Of a stretch of 64,000 bases of DNA, positions 22,562 through 34,110 are shown one piece after another. The stretch lies in NCBI GenBank assembly GCA_037975125.1, contig CM075853.1, positions 49,048,458-49,112,457 of the forward strand, given 5' to 3'. The position numbers were made by a program, and so were the translations under genes. This stretch comes from Latrodectus hesperus (lineage: Eukaryota > Arthropoda > Arachnida > Araneae > Theridiidae). Within the stretch, counting starts at the first letter, position 1. Every line of letters starts with the position of its first letter. Below the pieces are notes generated by a model. That model saw nothing but the letters and a program-made list of their open reading frames with translations, was not told the origin of the DNA and did no database searches.

Positions 22562-25500
22562 CTAAACCAAACAAAAATGGTATAAATTTTGCTTGTTTCA
22601 AATTCAGATATGCAGACAATATTAAAGTTTATTATTATTATTAATTTTACCTCGGAGGCCACCATTTGCTTGTCGACATAGTTGATCCTTGAGTAGTTTG
22701 ACTTGGGTCAGGGGTTGGAGGAACATAGCCTCGTAATTTTTCATTCATCACTTCAAGTAGAGCATTCTTACGGCCACATACTCCATTGAAATCGTCCATA
22801 TCAATGGCCCATATCATAGCTCCGCCATATCCTTCCTTTCTAATATAGTCCATCTAGGAAAAACAGAGCGTTTTTGTTTAATCTGCTACCTAAAACTGCT
22901 TATTGGATATCATAAAGTAAGAATGTCTCTGAATGGAAACAATTTTTGTTAATTTAATCTTAAGCGTTGTTCTAAGTAACTGTGTAATGATATATACTTT
23001 TATACCAACTAAGTTAAGAAAAATTCGTGTAGGTTTTAATAAATTAATTCTAACTTCAACTGCTTTTATAATGTCTACCTATTTTTTTTAAAAAGTAATT
23101 CTAGGTGCCATATTTGTTCTCTTAAAATCAACATCTAGTTTCATTGTCAGGTTAGCTTAAAATATCGAAAGTTAGTTTAATTTTACATATGAAAAATGCC
23201 CTGTTAATAATAGACTATTCTATATTGCTATAAAAGGCAACTATGTGATTCATGAGCAATATATTTCTCTTTATGTAGTATGGGTAATTTTTACATATTT
23301 ATAATATTACTTTGATTCCAATACTGTCTTCGTCTTCATAGCCAACCCATTGATCATCATGGTACGCATATGGGCACTTTCCAATATCGTCGTATTTCTT
23401 GGTCCATTCTCCGCTGTTCACGTGTGGACATATCTGGAAGGAATCAAATAGTTATAGGCATGCAATGCAGCAAAAACATTTAGTCCTAAATGTTTTGCTA
23501 AGCCTTAAAAGTTGTTGTAAAAATATATTTCTCACCTCATAGTATGCCAAAAATCCGCTTGCATTTGTATAAGGACCTGGATTTCCTCCACCAACCCATT
23601 TCTTGATACCGGCTCTTAATTCTGTGTTGTCTTTGCTTCCCAAAGTGTAAGTTCTTCCGTAGAAAGGAACACCAACAACTAATTTATGCTTCGGAGCTCC
23701 CATACTGACCCACAATTGAAGGCCATCGTGCTATGAAGAAGTATCAGGGAAAATATTAATCTTATTGCATGCTTATAAGTACACAGAAAATTCTAAAATA
23801 ATCTAATTAGTTTTTATATAAAATTTATCAACAATCAGTCACATCTAACTTTATCAGAATAGTATTATTTATATCATAGATTTCAAAAGAAAATATATAT
23901 ATTACTTAATGATTTTATTTCAGTTTTTTTTATTTTTTATTTCAGTAATTAAAAAGGGAAAAAAACAAGTTTTCAGATTTTTTTCCCTTTTTAATTACTG
24001 AAATTCGAGTCATTGTTTTAAAGGGATACTTTTTCAAATTTTAATTACATATAAATAGAATCTCTAAATAATCATTTGAAATTCCCCATGTTACTTGTAT
24101 TAAAGATTTATTTTAAAAGCTACAAAATTTTTAAAAATAAAATAGTATGAATTTTTAATTAAGAATTTTTTGTATAGTAACGAGGAACTTTTAGATTACG
24201 GACTACGAAAATTACCTTTTTCATATGATCGATAACTCAAAATAAGTGTTGAATTAATGTTAATGAGATATATTTAAATAAAATAATTGTCTTACCACGT
24301 TAAGCTTTTCGTAAGCCCACTGATCAAACGGTCGTTTATACAGAGGGCTGTGCACATCCGCAAATCCCGCCCAGTTACCTCGAAGATCATATGTCATGAC
24401 ATTTATCCAGTCAAACAACCTTGAACAACAATAACAAAATTAAAATGCATGTCACTGATGCGATTTAAATTCATAATTTTCAGAAACATTGCACAACCTT
24501 CACCATTTCTTAAAAAGCATTAAAATGTGTGTACATCTTGGTTCGTTAATGATTCTTAGGTAAAACATTACATCACAATTTTTGGGTAGCTTAATTATTT
24601 GGCAGTTTATTTTCTTAAATACAATTTCTACACCAAAAAGTTATCACTAATTTTCCCTCTTCGTTGTGATGAATATAATTAACTTAAATTAATGTGACGT
24701 TTCAAAATTGATTTTATAAAATACTTTGGGCTATATTATATACATTTTTTCTAAAAGTAAAATTAACTACACATCACAAGTATTTTAAAATATAATTCTG
24801 ACATGAAATTAATTTTATTACATAAAAAAGGCAAATTCCATCTTCTTAATATTTGATACCAAGTTTTAATTTTTGACTTTAAAGTTTAAATTTGATTTTC
24901 ATACTGAATTACTATTAAATTACCCCCAAAATTTTTTAAAATATTCTTTTATAGATGCAACTGCCATCTGATTGATAAAAATTATTTATTGGGTGGTTAT
25001 CTGCAGTCTTTCTGTATCGAACGATCTTACAATTACGTTGTAAGGAAACTACATAACAGAATTGGATAAATATCTATTTGATGTAAGAATTGGAACAGAA
25101 GGTGTATAACAAATTATTAAGTAAAAATTTCAGCCTTCAACTTTCCAATAAAATTGATTTAAAGTAACTTTTATCGTGTAACGCTTCTAGCTACCTACTG
25201 CTATCGATTTACCGCAAAACACAGATGGCTATAGAATGAACATATGACGAAAACGAAACATGATCATTGGAGGAGGCAAACGGCATTCTTTCTTCCAACT
25301 GATTAATGCATTTTAGTGTAAATATTTTTATTTAATAAATTTCAAATTTAAATAAATTGACAGTAAATTTTTTGTTTAATTCCGAATAATAATTTCTACT
25401 ATATTAGAAAATTGATAAAATTTTTATTTCCAGTCCTAAAGATATTTCAGAAATATTAAGTCTTGAGAAATAACGACGTATTTCTGTAATTGATATTGAT

Positions 25501-28500
25501 TGTAAATATTGAGAGAAACTATTTTATGTGATTCGATGTTATAATATGACTAATTAATGTTGGTATAAATTCTGTACTTATAAGCACATATGTATGAATT
25601 CTGATAAATTATAAAATGTTTTTTTTTTCAGTTAAATCAACTATAAATTCGGAGTACTTTGCTTTCCGAGCTAGAGTTTAAATAAAAATTTGAGAGAAAT
25701 TCACTCACCATAATTTCGATTATTTTATTAATTATTTTTAAATGGACAGTTAAACCATTTCCTTTTAAATTTTAAAATTGTACCATGGCTTTCACTAAAG
25801 TAAACTCTTATTTGTTACATCAGGTTTCAAATATGGTACGCATTGACCATTGTCACTATTGTCACGCTGATAAGTTTCTTCTTGAGATTGATTTCTGTTT
25901 TCAAATGACATAAGAACGAATATACAGTTTTAAGAATTTCAATTCTACATGTAAATGATTCTTTACAATTTTATGCATTTTTAGAAAGCATAACACTGAC
26001 TATATTCATATTTTCATTTTATTATTTGCATGTTTACCTATGTATCAGTTTATGTTAAGAAAACTGAGTTGAATAATTCATTGATTTAGTTTTCCATAGT
26101 ATATATTTATACTTGAATGAATTTTCACGTCAGGGAAGAAGATTTATAACTCTGTATGTAGAATATTCATTTGGAAATAGTGAAATTTTTTTTTATTTCT
26201 GGTAGTATTTGAGTTAACGATGAATTAGAATTGTTCAATAAGTAACTAACGATGGTATGGAATGAAATCTCCAAAAATATCATGCCATATTTTTTAGAAA
26301 TGATCATTAAAAACATTTAGCTTTCTTTAAATCATAAATTTATACCAAAATTGTCTGGAAGAGGAACAAAAATACACTATCACAACAATTTGGAAAATCT
26401 CTCCACAGGTCCAAATTAGAAAATAGGCGATATCAGAGAATCAGATTAGGTTTATGGTTCGAAATTTCGAACCAAAGACCCTTATAATTTATTCTTCTTC
26501 CTTTTCTATTAAGAATGAAAATAATTCGTTAGTCTAGTACGAATGTTTATCTAGTTATGTAACAATCAAATTTGAGAGTTTTTCCCTTTTTGAAAATATA
26601 TTTCACCAGAAGAGCTCCCTGAAAGAATATTAAAATTAGTGGATAAATCATTTGGATTTATATATTTTCAAACATTTTAATTTCTATTTTAAATACAAGT
26701 TTAATTTTATCAAATTTCATACGATTCAGATAATAATAAATTAATGTTTTATGTGCAATTTAATAAAAACAAAAATTAATGGAATTATTTGAAAAAGTTG
26801 CAATAAACTTGTGCATAGTTCTCACGTATAACAGCAAACAAAAATAGCAATTGCTTATAGTAAGTAAGGTTTGTCAGTTTTGATCACTAAAAGATGTTTT
26901 TTTCGTTGTTATATATGATTCTATATGAAAAATATTTACTAAATATAGTTTTTTTTGAATATGTTATTGATTTATTAATGAATATAAAAATTTTATTAAT
27001 TTTAACCGAAACATTTATAAGTAATATTCAATGAACTTTTATAAATTTTACCTTTTAATTTAAATTTATCAGTTCATTACGAGTTTACATTACAGGAAAT
27101 GCATGATTCAAAAATATATGTTTTTATACAGTTAATTAAGAAATTGTTTAAAAATATACCTTTGATTTTTTTTATCAAATTTCATTTATTAACTTCAATG
27201 TATTCAAAAATTATTTTAGTAATTTTGAAAGTTTTCTCGAATTTAACCACTTTTGATTGCTTAAGAATCAATTTTGAATTAGAATTTAAGGAGTTGCATT
27301 TTATATAGATAAGCATAGTTTGTTAATTTGAAGTTTTTATCGGGATTAATAATTATTTATTAATGATTCAAAGACATTTTGTAAAAACTTTATATGCATT
27401 TAAATGTATTTTCCCTTGTGCCGTATTTTTAATTATGGAAAATAAAATGTCAATAAGAGACATCTTATTTATTTTCCTTGAGAATTTCCATTGCCTTTGA
27501 GGGGAAATGCGAAGCTTTCAACTATTTAGTAAGCATTATTTTCTTATCTGTACTCATTTCTTTTTGTGTTAAAGGATATTATTTGAATTATGTAAAACTT
27601 ATAAAAATCATAACTGTGCAATTTTAGAAATTTAAGTATTTTAATTACATAAATAGCAATTTGTGTACATTATATATTTATATTAAAGATATGAGAGTAA
27701 AAAAAATTTCATTTGTGATTAAATAAGTATAAATATTTTTATATGCAGAATAAGTGATCACAAAGTATTTCTTTGTAACAATATTTCAAAATGTGAATTA
27801 TTTAATTATATTTAATTTGCTAATATTTAATTTAAATTTTCAAATTGTTTTTATTTAAACTGATTTATATTATATTCTGCTACACCTATTCTTTCTGTAT
27901 ATCGAGGAAGTAATTTTATACATTAAAAATTTCTCTTACTCTGCTAATCTTTTAACTTCATATCCTTCCTGTAACCTAAATTTTGCCACTGGCACAGCAC
28001 AAGTTAGAAGTAATTTGTGAGGTTCAAAAGCAACTTTCAATTCCTGGAATCAAGAAAATTGTCTCAATTTAGGTGAAATAGAGTTGTATCAGCACATCTA
28101 TGTTTCTAAATATAAAATCAATATTTTTAAAACATAAAATAATTTGAATTACCTCTACCAGTTTTAAAAAGTTTTCCTTATCAGAATATTTTCCGCCGCG
28201 GTCCGAAGCTCCCGGATATTCCCAGTCAAGATCGAAGCCGTCGAATCCGAAGTCCCTGACCCATTTCACAGCACTTTTGACGAAGATGTCCCTTCTGGAC
28301 TTCTCACCCACCATATCAGAGTACTTTCTTCCTCCTTCTGCCCATCCTCCCACAGCAAGCAATAATTTCAGGTGGGGGTGTTTCCCTCGCAGTGCGGTGA
28401 ACTTCTTATAGCCTCCTAGGCAAAGGTAAAATTTCATTTTAAGAAAAGCAAATGGTGAGGAGAAGAGTTAATATTTTATTTCTAAAGAGATTGAAACGTT

Positions 28501-31500
28501 ATTTATAATTTTTTTTCCTTTGCATGATATAAATTTGTAAGCATTTAATGACACATATGACTTAATATGAAAATAGTAACTTAATGAGTAGCATTGACTT
28601 TCAATCATTACTGATGTTTGATCAATCATTACTTATCAGTCCAATTAACAAAAAATAGGATCTCCTATATAATTGATTAGGCATTATAATGGTTTTGCTT
28701 GCCTTTTTACCATATATTTTCTTTTTTTAAAATAAAATTAAATAGAAAATTGAAGCGAAATATGACGCTTTCATTTCTGCTCGGCGAGAATTAATAGGAA
28801 TAAGCAAAAACGTAAATTTGAATTCTTTTTTTATCCCATTTTATCAGCTTTTGAAATCTGAATGAAATTTACTTAATCAAATTTAATATGACTTAAAAGA
28901 AATATTTTTCAAATAATTTTTTAAGCAAACAAAAATATTGTTATTGGGAGCTAAATGCTTAAAGTTTCGTAAATTTCTAATTGAATTATTCAAAAACTGT
29001 ATATTGTAATCAGAATTTTTAAGTAAAAAAATTCTTTATATATAATAAATGAAGGTAATTAAGAGTTTTACAGTTCATGTAAATGAAACATACCTTTTTC
29101 CAAGTCATATTCTGGGTCGATACTGAAGAGTTCCCAAGTCTGATTGTTCAACCCAACAAAAGAGTAAATGATATCTGTGCAGAGATCTCCTGGTATATCT
29201 TCGATATCATAGTTCCATGGTTCAGGCCTAGTGTAAGCCCATGCACTGTAGTAGCAAACAATTTTTCCTCTTCCATGCTCAACTTCGGCATTGTATAAAT
29301 GAATACCTTTTCAAAAAATAAGAAACATTGAATTAAAATTAATATGTAATGTTGGGAATGATATGGTTGATACCAATACATTTTATATCACCCACAATAA
29401 ATGGCTACCTTTAGTCTATATATGTATTTCACACTAAATCTATCTATTTTAAAGCAAATTAAAAAAAACATAAACTCAATATGGTTATTTACGCTTTAAC
29501 ATCCATGTTATATAAAAAAATTTGGGAGCATTCATGTTATTATAAAATATTTACAGCAGGTTAAAATTCGAGCAATATCAACCAATCAAAGTCAGAACCA
29601 ATGAAGCTAAGTCACCTTTTTATGGCACCATGTCTTACATTTATTAGATTTTATGAAGAGTTCTTCTCGGGTTGGGCAAGATCGACTCAGCCTTTTATCC
29701 CTTCAGTGGGTGAATAAACAGAGTGCCAAGTATGCTCGGAAACTAAACACTGGGGGTTTCGCATCAGGCTGACCACCTAATCGGGACATGCTGTGCACCT
29801 CAGGGCCTCTCTGTCAGGAAAACAGAGACGAGCGCTGTAGGCCTTGTGACCTGTTGTGCCACAGAATTTAGTAGTTATGAAGGGTTCCTCGTGGTCCAGT
29901 GGTAACTTGTTGAATCATACTGATGGGGCAAATCCTGTTTTCGATTCCAACCACATTTCGACAATAAGAGATGGATATTGCTTTTTTGCTTTCAATATGA
30001 ACATTTATCAGGGTGGTTGTTGGGAGTTTTCCGAATTTTCTCGCTTGTGACTTGGGATTATGGAACTCTGAGAAGAAATTCAAATCTTTGATAACAGCCT
30101 TTAGTGTCAAAAATTTTATGGAAAAAGACATTCTTCTTTATGTTTTTATATCTAAGGTATACAGGTATACGTGCACACTAATGCTGCTTTTAAATATCTT
30201 GATATCCATGTTTTCTATTATCTCAAATATTTAAAGACATTTAATTATCATGAATATTTATGAGTAAACTGTTCTGATAACATATATCATATGTATTATG
30301 AATATATATATTTTTTAAAATACCATTAATTACATTATTGTGAATTTCACAAATTAGCAAAATATTATTGGAATCTAATTTCTTTGACAATGAAAATTTC
30401 TGTATAGTTTACTAACTATTTTTGTTTTAAAACTCTTTTGAAATATGTCAGTAGGAGTAGCATTTTTTATTTGTTAGAATTAATTGTTTTAACTATTTTA
30501 CTTTGAATATGTCTCGATTTATTAGTGAGACATAATCAAACCAAACAACTAATTCTTTTTTGAAGTATTAGTGAACATTAGAATTTTTTTTCATCTTTTC
30601 CAGATTGAAAATTTATATTTTAAGACAAGCCTTTGCAATAAAAATTTCGATTCATTGATGAAGAATGACTAATTAATTAAATATATGCAGTTTTCATATT
30701 TTGTTTTCTTAACTAATACAATGATTTTGAATTTAATATTTACTATTAAATGAAAAATTTTAAACCCAATGTTAATAACGAGTATCTGGTATGAATTAAA
30801 AAATGCAGTGAAACTAATAAACTTCACTACATTTTACCAGTTTCGAACTTAAGAAAGTTTATTTTCATATATTTATGTTTTCCCAACTTTATTTTTCTTC
30901 AAAGAAGTAAGCTCTGCGTTATCATTCTGTATAATCGTTTTGGAATTCGAAATTTTCTGGTAAACAGGAAAGAAGAAAATACTTCACGGTATTATCTCCA
31001 TCTGTAATTGTATTTTGTAAAGTTACTTCGCATTTGAGCAGCGCTGTAGGCTACAGTTTAAGATGTTAAGTGATAAAATTCAAAAGAAAATGTCTTACAT
31101 GAATCTTAGACTGTTGGGATGAATATTAATATTAATTCTTCCCCAGGGTTCGAATCAAATTTAAGTACAAAACTAGTCTCTTTGACAAGAATTATGATAT
31201 CTGTTTTCAGAGATAGAAACTAATAAGAATATGGAATGTCGAATGTCAGAATGGGAATAAGGATTAATTTGATTACTTTAAGCTATTTAAATATGAATTC
31301 CCAGTGAGACCTAGTAATAAGAATGGTTTCTCTAGAGTTCGGAAATCACGTTCAATTTCAGCCATTATTGAATAATAGAAGGTGGTGCTTCATTTGTCTT
31401 TCTATATGCACTCTTATCATGAAATGTATAAATCATAAGGAAACCAGAAAAATCTTTTTTTTATTCTGTCAACATGTGTAAGCCACCAACTATCCATAAA

Positions 31501-33267
31501 AGCACTCATGGCTATGATTTGACAATTTGCGGAGATTGAAATGCCTAGCATCATCTTCCAGCTAAGTTATTAGCTATAGATGTTAAATGTATTTAAATTT
31601 TAGTAATGCTGTAAAGATTGTTACCTTTAATGTAAATTATTTATTTCAAACAATATTTTTATTTGTTTCTATCATATATTATAATTACCTTTTCATTGAC
31701 TGATATAAAATATTTTTTACACGAATTATTCTTGAAATAAATTATGAAATATATTAAAATTTTTGTGGGATCAGATTTACTGTACGGTCACCCTTGCAAC
31801 GTTTTTTTGGCGCCAAATTTGCGACATTTTAACTGGAAACCCGGCAAACTAGTATTTTGGCAACCTTATTTGTCATGAATATTTACCGATTTAAATTCAT
31901 TAATGCAGTATTTAATCAAAAAATTTTATGGATAATTTAACATATAAACTTTATTATTTTATCATTGATGTTTGAAATCTATAAATCTGCGATTTTTGTT
32001 AATTTTATGAAATTAGTTGAGCATATTGTTAGATACCAACAATGAATGAAATATTTGTCACTATTTCAGCCATTTTCCTCCCGACGTTTTCCCTATCTGA
32101 AATTCATCATACTGTCACCCTTGGCGACTTTTTGAAAATTTTGCCAAGGGTGACCGTATGACAAATTTCCAATCGGGAAAACGTCGGGAGGAAAATGGCT
32201 CAAACCCTTGGCGACTTTTTTAAAATTTCACCAAGGGTGACCGTACGGTAAATTTTTACCTTTTGTACATATTAAAACATTGAGAACTGTGAATTTTCTG
32301 AAAATAAATTTCTATGTAACTAATTTTGAAACTAAGTTTCTCTAACAATGCGTATTTCTGCAAGCTTGTTATTATCACATTTAATCATGTTTAATAAATA
32401 AAATGAAAACAACATAGTAAAAAATAATCGTATTAGTTGGTTTCGTTTGTTAGAGCAGACTAAAGAAACTTTATTAAAGGTAATATTCATTTAATCAAAT
32501 AAATATAAATGATAAAAATACGTTAGAAAGAAATAGATTTTTAGCATCTTGGTATTTAAAAATTTTCATTAATTAAGAATCTCACTGGAACTTATCTTTG
32601 GCAGTTTAATAACGTGATCGCATTAAGATGAAGAACTACGATTTTATTACAAATGTTAATATTTATATTAAATGAAATATGAAAATACATTTTTAAACTA
32701 TTACACAATTATTCAATTTGAAGAAATTTTTATTGACTACCTCTGAAGAAAAAAACGTATCAAGAAACTTTATCATCACTAGTAAGTAATATCATAATTT
32801 AAAAATATTGATATGATTTCGCTTAACATTTCTGTTTCCATCAGTATTATCAATACTAATTTCGCTTAATAGTGTCCTTAGTTGCTATTAAAATTTTTAT
32901 CCCCCCCTTTTTTTAAATTGGATTTATATTTCCTTCCTTTCTTCCAAAACAACAAAATTTAAACTGTTTGACAAGGCAAACATTTTCATAAAAAGTCAAT
33001 GAAAATTCTCTTCAAATAAATAAGCAATTTATGATAAAGATATACAGGCATGATAACCTTGTTGAAGGAAATGTTCTGATGCAGAAATGACCATACTTTT
33101 TCCTATGAGGATCTCTTACGGAAACTCATCATTCAGTTAGCTTATTGAACTTCGTAAGATTCATAAGCTATAGAAGCTGTCTTATATATAATAATGTTTA
33201 AAAATAAGCAATTTTATTAAAATAAATAAATTTAAATAAAATGTGAATGAAAGCAAAATTTAATAAT

Positions 33268-33341
<74 letters not shown>

Positions 33342-33896
33342 TAATATATATATATATATATATTAATTAATTTTTCATTTAACCATATTTAAGCTATATG
33401 CTTAACAAAACTTCGATTAAAATAGTAGATAAAACTCTAAATGATTGAAGTTTTATTAAGATTTTATTAAGACCTGTATTAAATATAGTTAACTAATACC
33501 AAATCACAAATAATTATTTTATAATAAGTAGTTATATTATTCTGAAATATATACTCGATTTTTCAAAAAAAGACATTATGCTTATTTTTACTTAAGATTA
33601 CTAGGAATTTTATTATTTAACTCACATACAGTTCTTAATGATAGAAATGAGTTTGCTAATTTTTGATGACAAACTATCATTTAAAAAATGGACCCGTCAT
33701 TGACAAAGAAATTATGGATAATACGAAATCAGGTATATTAGGTCATCAATAATTGTTTTTTAAATTTATTTCAATTTTTATGTTAATAATTTGATATTTG
33801 AAATATAAAATACTCACTATTAGGTCGACTGAATCTTGGCTCAGCACAGCTGATGATTTCTAGTAGTAAGAAACAAAGGAGAAGTCTTAACCACAT
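22177..33896 (-). CDS. Secreted GH18 chitinase with C-terminal chitin-binding domain; nine coding exons, 562 aa
   Basis: Endochitinase (EC 3.2.1.14 family) that would hydrolyse beta-1,4 bonds of chitin outside the cell, in cuticle turnover or digestion. Exons, in transcript order: 33818-33896, 29094-29306, 28153-28415, 27940-28043, 24296-24419, 23536-23730, 23311-23433, 22651-22853, 22177-22561. Every junction is GT-AG, all phases agree, and the total is 1689 nt. Residues 1-18 are a signal peptide ([18 protein letters not shown]). The GH18 barrel starts at [14 protein letters not shown] (41-54), then KLLLAVGGW (114-122), [10 protein letters not shown] (156-165, catalytic acid Glu163), MTYDLRG (228-234), PFYGRTY (283-289) and [13 protein letters not shown] (377-389). 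A Ser/Thr/Pro linker with WWPP/WWSP repeats spans ~410-480, and a CBM14-like region 494-539. All expected active-site residues are present, so the enzyme should be active. Lineage within chitinase groups was not resolved. Confidence 0.96.
22651..22853 (-). CDS. Chitinase exon 8: last barrel strand and start of linker
   Basis: Encodes [18 protein letters not shown], the final GH18 strand with the conserved Trp382, then the [12 protein letters not shown] linker start and the first Trp pair (SKWWPPR). The ATG at its first codon follows a splice acceptor (TTTTTCCTAG), so it is an internal Met rather than a start. Confidence 0.95.
23311..23433 (-). CDS. Chitinase exon 7
   Basis: 41 codons, phase 0 at both ends, including [16 protein letters not shown] and [13 protein letters not shown], part of the insertion domain and the following strand of GH18 chitinases. 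Confidence 0.95.
23536..23730 (-). CDS. Chitinase exon 6
   Basis: 65 codons, phase 0 at both ends: [20 protein letters not shown] and the insertion-domain segment up to GFLAYYE. Donor is GTGAGA. The intron to exon 7 is only 102 bp. Confidence 0.95.
23939..24004. repeat. Perfect inverted repeat, 27-bp arms, 12-nt loop
   Basis: The left arm 23939-23965 (ATTTCAGTAATTAAAAAGGG and seven A) is the exact complement of the right arm 23978-24004. It lies within chitinase intron 5, so the transcript could form a strong hairpin. Confidence 0.95.
24296..24419 (-). CDS. Chitinase exon 5
   Basis: One base completes Glu220, then 41 codons: [18 protein letters not shown] through QWAYEKLNV. It contains the substrate-binding MTYDLRG motif. 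Acceptor TTCAAG is a weak match in its pyrimidine tract; donor is GTAAGA. Confidence 0.94.
24420..27939 (-). other. Chitinase intron 4 (3.5 kb)
   Basis: Bounded by donor GTAAGA and acceptor TTCAAG. AT-rich, with an 18-bp palindrome GGTTCGAAATTTCGAACC near 26457-26474. No transposon was recognised. Confidence 0.6.
27940..28043 (-). CDS. Chitinase exon 4
   Basis: 34 codons plus two bases: [20 protein letters not shown] and [14 protein letters not shown], the strand and helix after the catalytic motif. Acceptor TTCCAG, donor GTAAGA. This exon is short and easily missed by frame scans. Confidence 0.94.
28153..28415 (-). CDS. Chitinase exon 3: catalytic motif
   Basis: Encodes KLLLAVGGW and [14 protein letters not shown]. 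Asp156, Asp159, Asp161 and Glu163 are all present, the residues needed for substrate-assisted catalysis in family 18. Donor is GTAATT, phase 0. Confidence 0.97.
29094..29306 (-). CDS. Chitinase exon 2: first barrel strand
   Basis: 71 codons starting in the split Ser27: [30 protein letters not shown], then [15 protein letters not shown]. The donor GTATGT leaves one base that completes Gly98 with exon 3. Confidence 0.95.
29640..29870. repeat. SINE-like dispersed repeat in chitinase intron 1
   Basis: A sharply GC-richer block reads TCGGGTTGGGCAAGATCGAC, GTGGGTGAATAAACAGAGTG, AACACTGGGGGTTTCGC, TGACCACCTAATCGGGACAT and TAGGCCTTGTGACCTG. The composition and layout resemble a dispersed repeat body of SINE type. 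No second copy lies in the window, and no tRNA boxes were clear. Confidence 0.5.
29877..30120 (+). mobile_element. tRNA-like SINE, family 2, intron copy
   Basis: Has the head TCCTCGTGGTCCAGTGGTAA, the B-box-like TTTTCGATTCC, and the body AGAGATGGATATTGC, GGGTGGTTGTTGGGAGTTTT and TCGCTTGTGACTTGGG, matching the 19.6-20.5 kb cluster. It lies in chitinase intron 1, antisense to the gene. Confidence 0.72.
30121..31284. other. Chitinase intron 1, AT-rich part
   Basis: Part of the 4.5-kb first coding intron (29307-33817). No feature recognised. Confidence 0.5.
31285..31575 (+). mobile_element. SINE family 2, highly degraded copy
   Basis: The order of blocks (CCCAGTGAGACCTAGTAATA, GTTCGGAAATC, ACCAACTATCCATAAAAGCA, TTGAAATGCC) follows the family 2 copies near 20 kb with many changes. 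The call depends on alignment by eye. Confidence 0.45.
31776..32252. mobile_element. Palindrome-ended MITE, copy A (~477 bp)
   Basis: The left end TTTACTGTACGGTCACCC is mirrored by GGGTGACCGTACGGTAAA at the right. Inside the right half two further hairpins repeat the end motif (CACCCTTGGCG ... GCCAAGGGTG at about 32115-32160 and again at 32205-32245). Copy B at 57702-58101 aligns in reverse orientation, sharing AGGAAAATGGCT and TTAGATACCA (as TGGTATCTAA). No coding frame. It lies in chitinase intron 1. Confidence 0.85.
33271..33362. repeat. (TA)n microsatellite
   Basis: TA run 33271-33338, a short break, then a second run to 33362; in chitinase intron 1. Confidence 0.97.
33818..33896 (-). 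CDS. Chitinase exon 1: signal peptide
   Basis: ATG at 33894-33896 lies two bases after an acceptor (TTTAACTACAG). It encodes [18 protein letters not shown], a clear signal peptide, then EPRFSRPN. Donor is GTGAGT. The leftover A joins GT of exon 2 to form Ser27, keeping the frame. Confidence 0.93.
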
Positions 33897-34012
33897 TCTG
33901 TAGTTAAACCAATTTTAAATGAAAGTATAAAAACCTATGGATAAAAGATAATAAATAATTTATAAATTGAGAGAGAAAAAATATTAACTCTAGTTACCAA
34001 GCATATTTTTTT

Positions 34013-34016
<4 letters not shown>

Positions 34017-34108
<92 letters not shown>

Positions 34109-34110
34109 CA
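34017..34110. repeat. (TA)n microsatellite in the 5' intron
   Basis: GTGTGTG leads into TA repeats through 34097, then GTATATATATACA. Confidence 0.97.

Noticed and set aside
26457..26474. 18-bp palindrome GGTTCGAAATTTCGAACC as a regulatory site
   Set aside because: Single occurrence in a large intron with no supporting context; kept only as a note in the intron entry.
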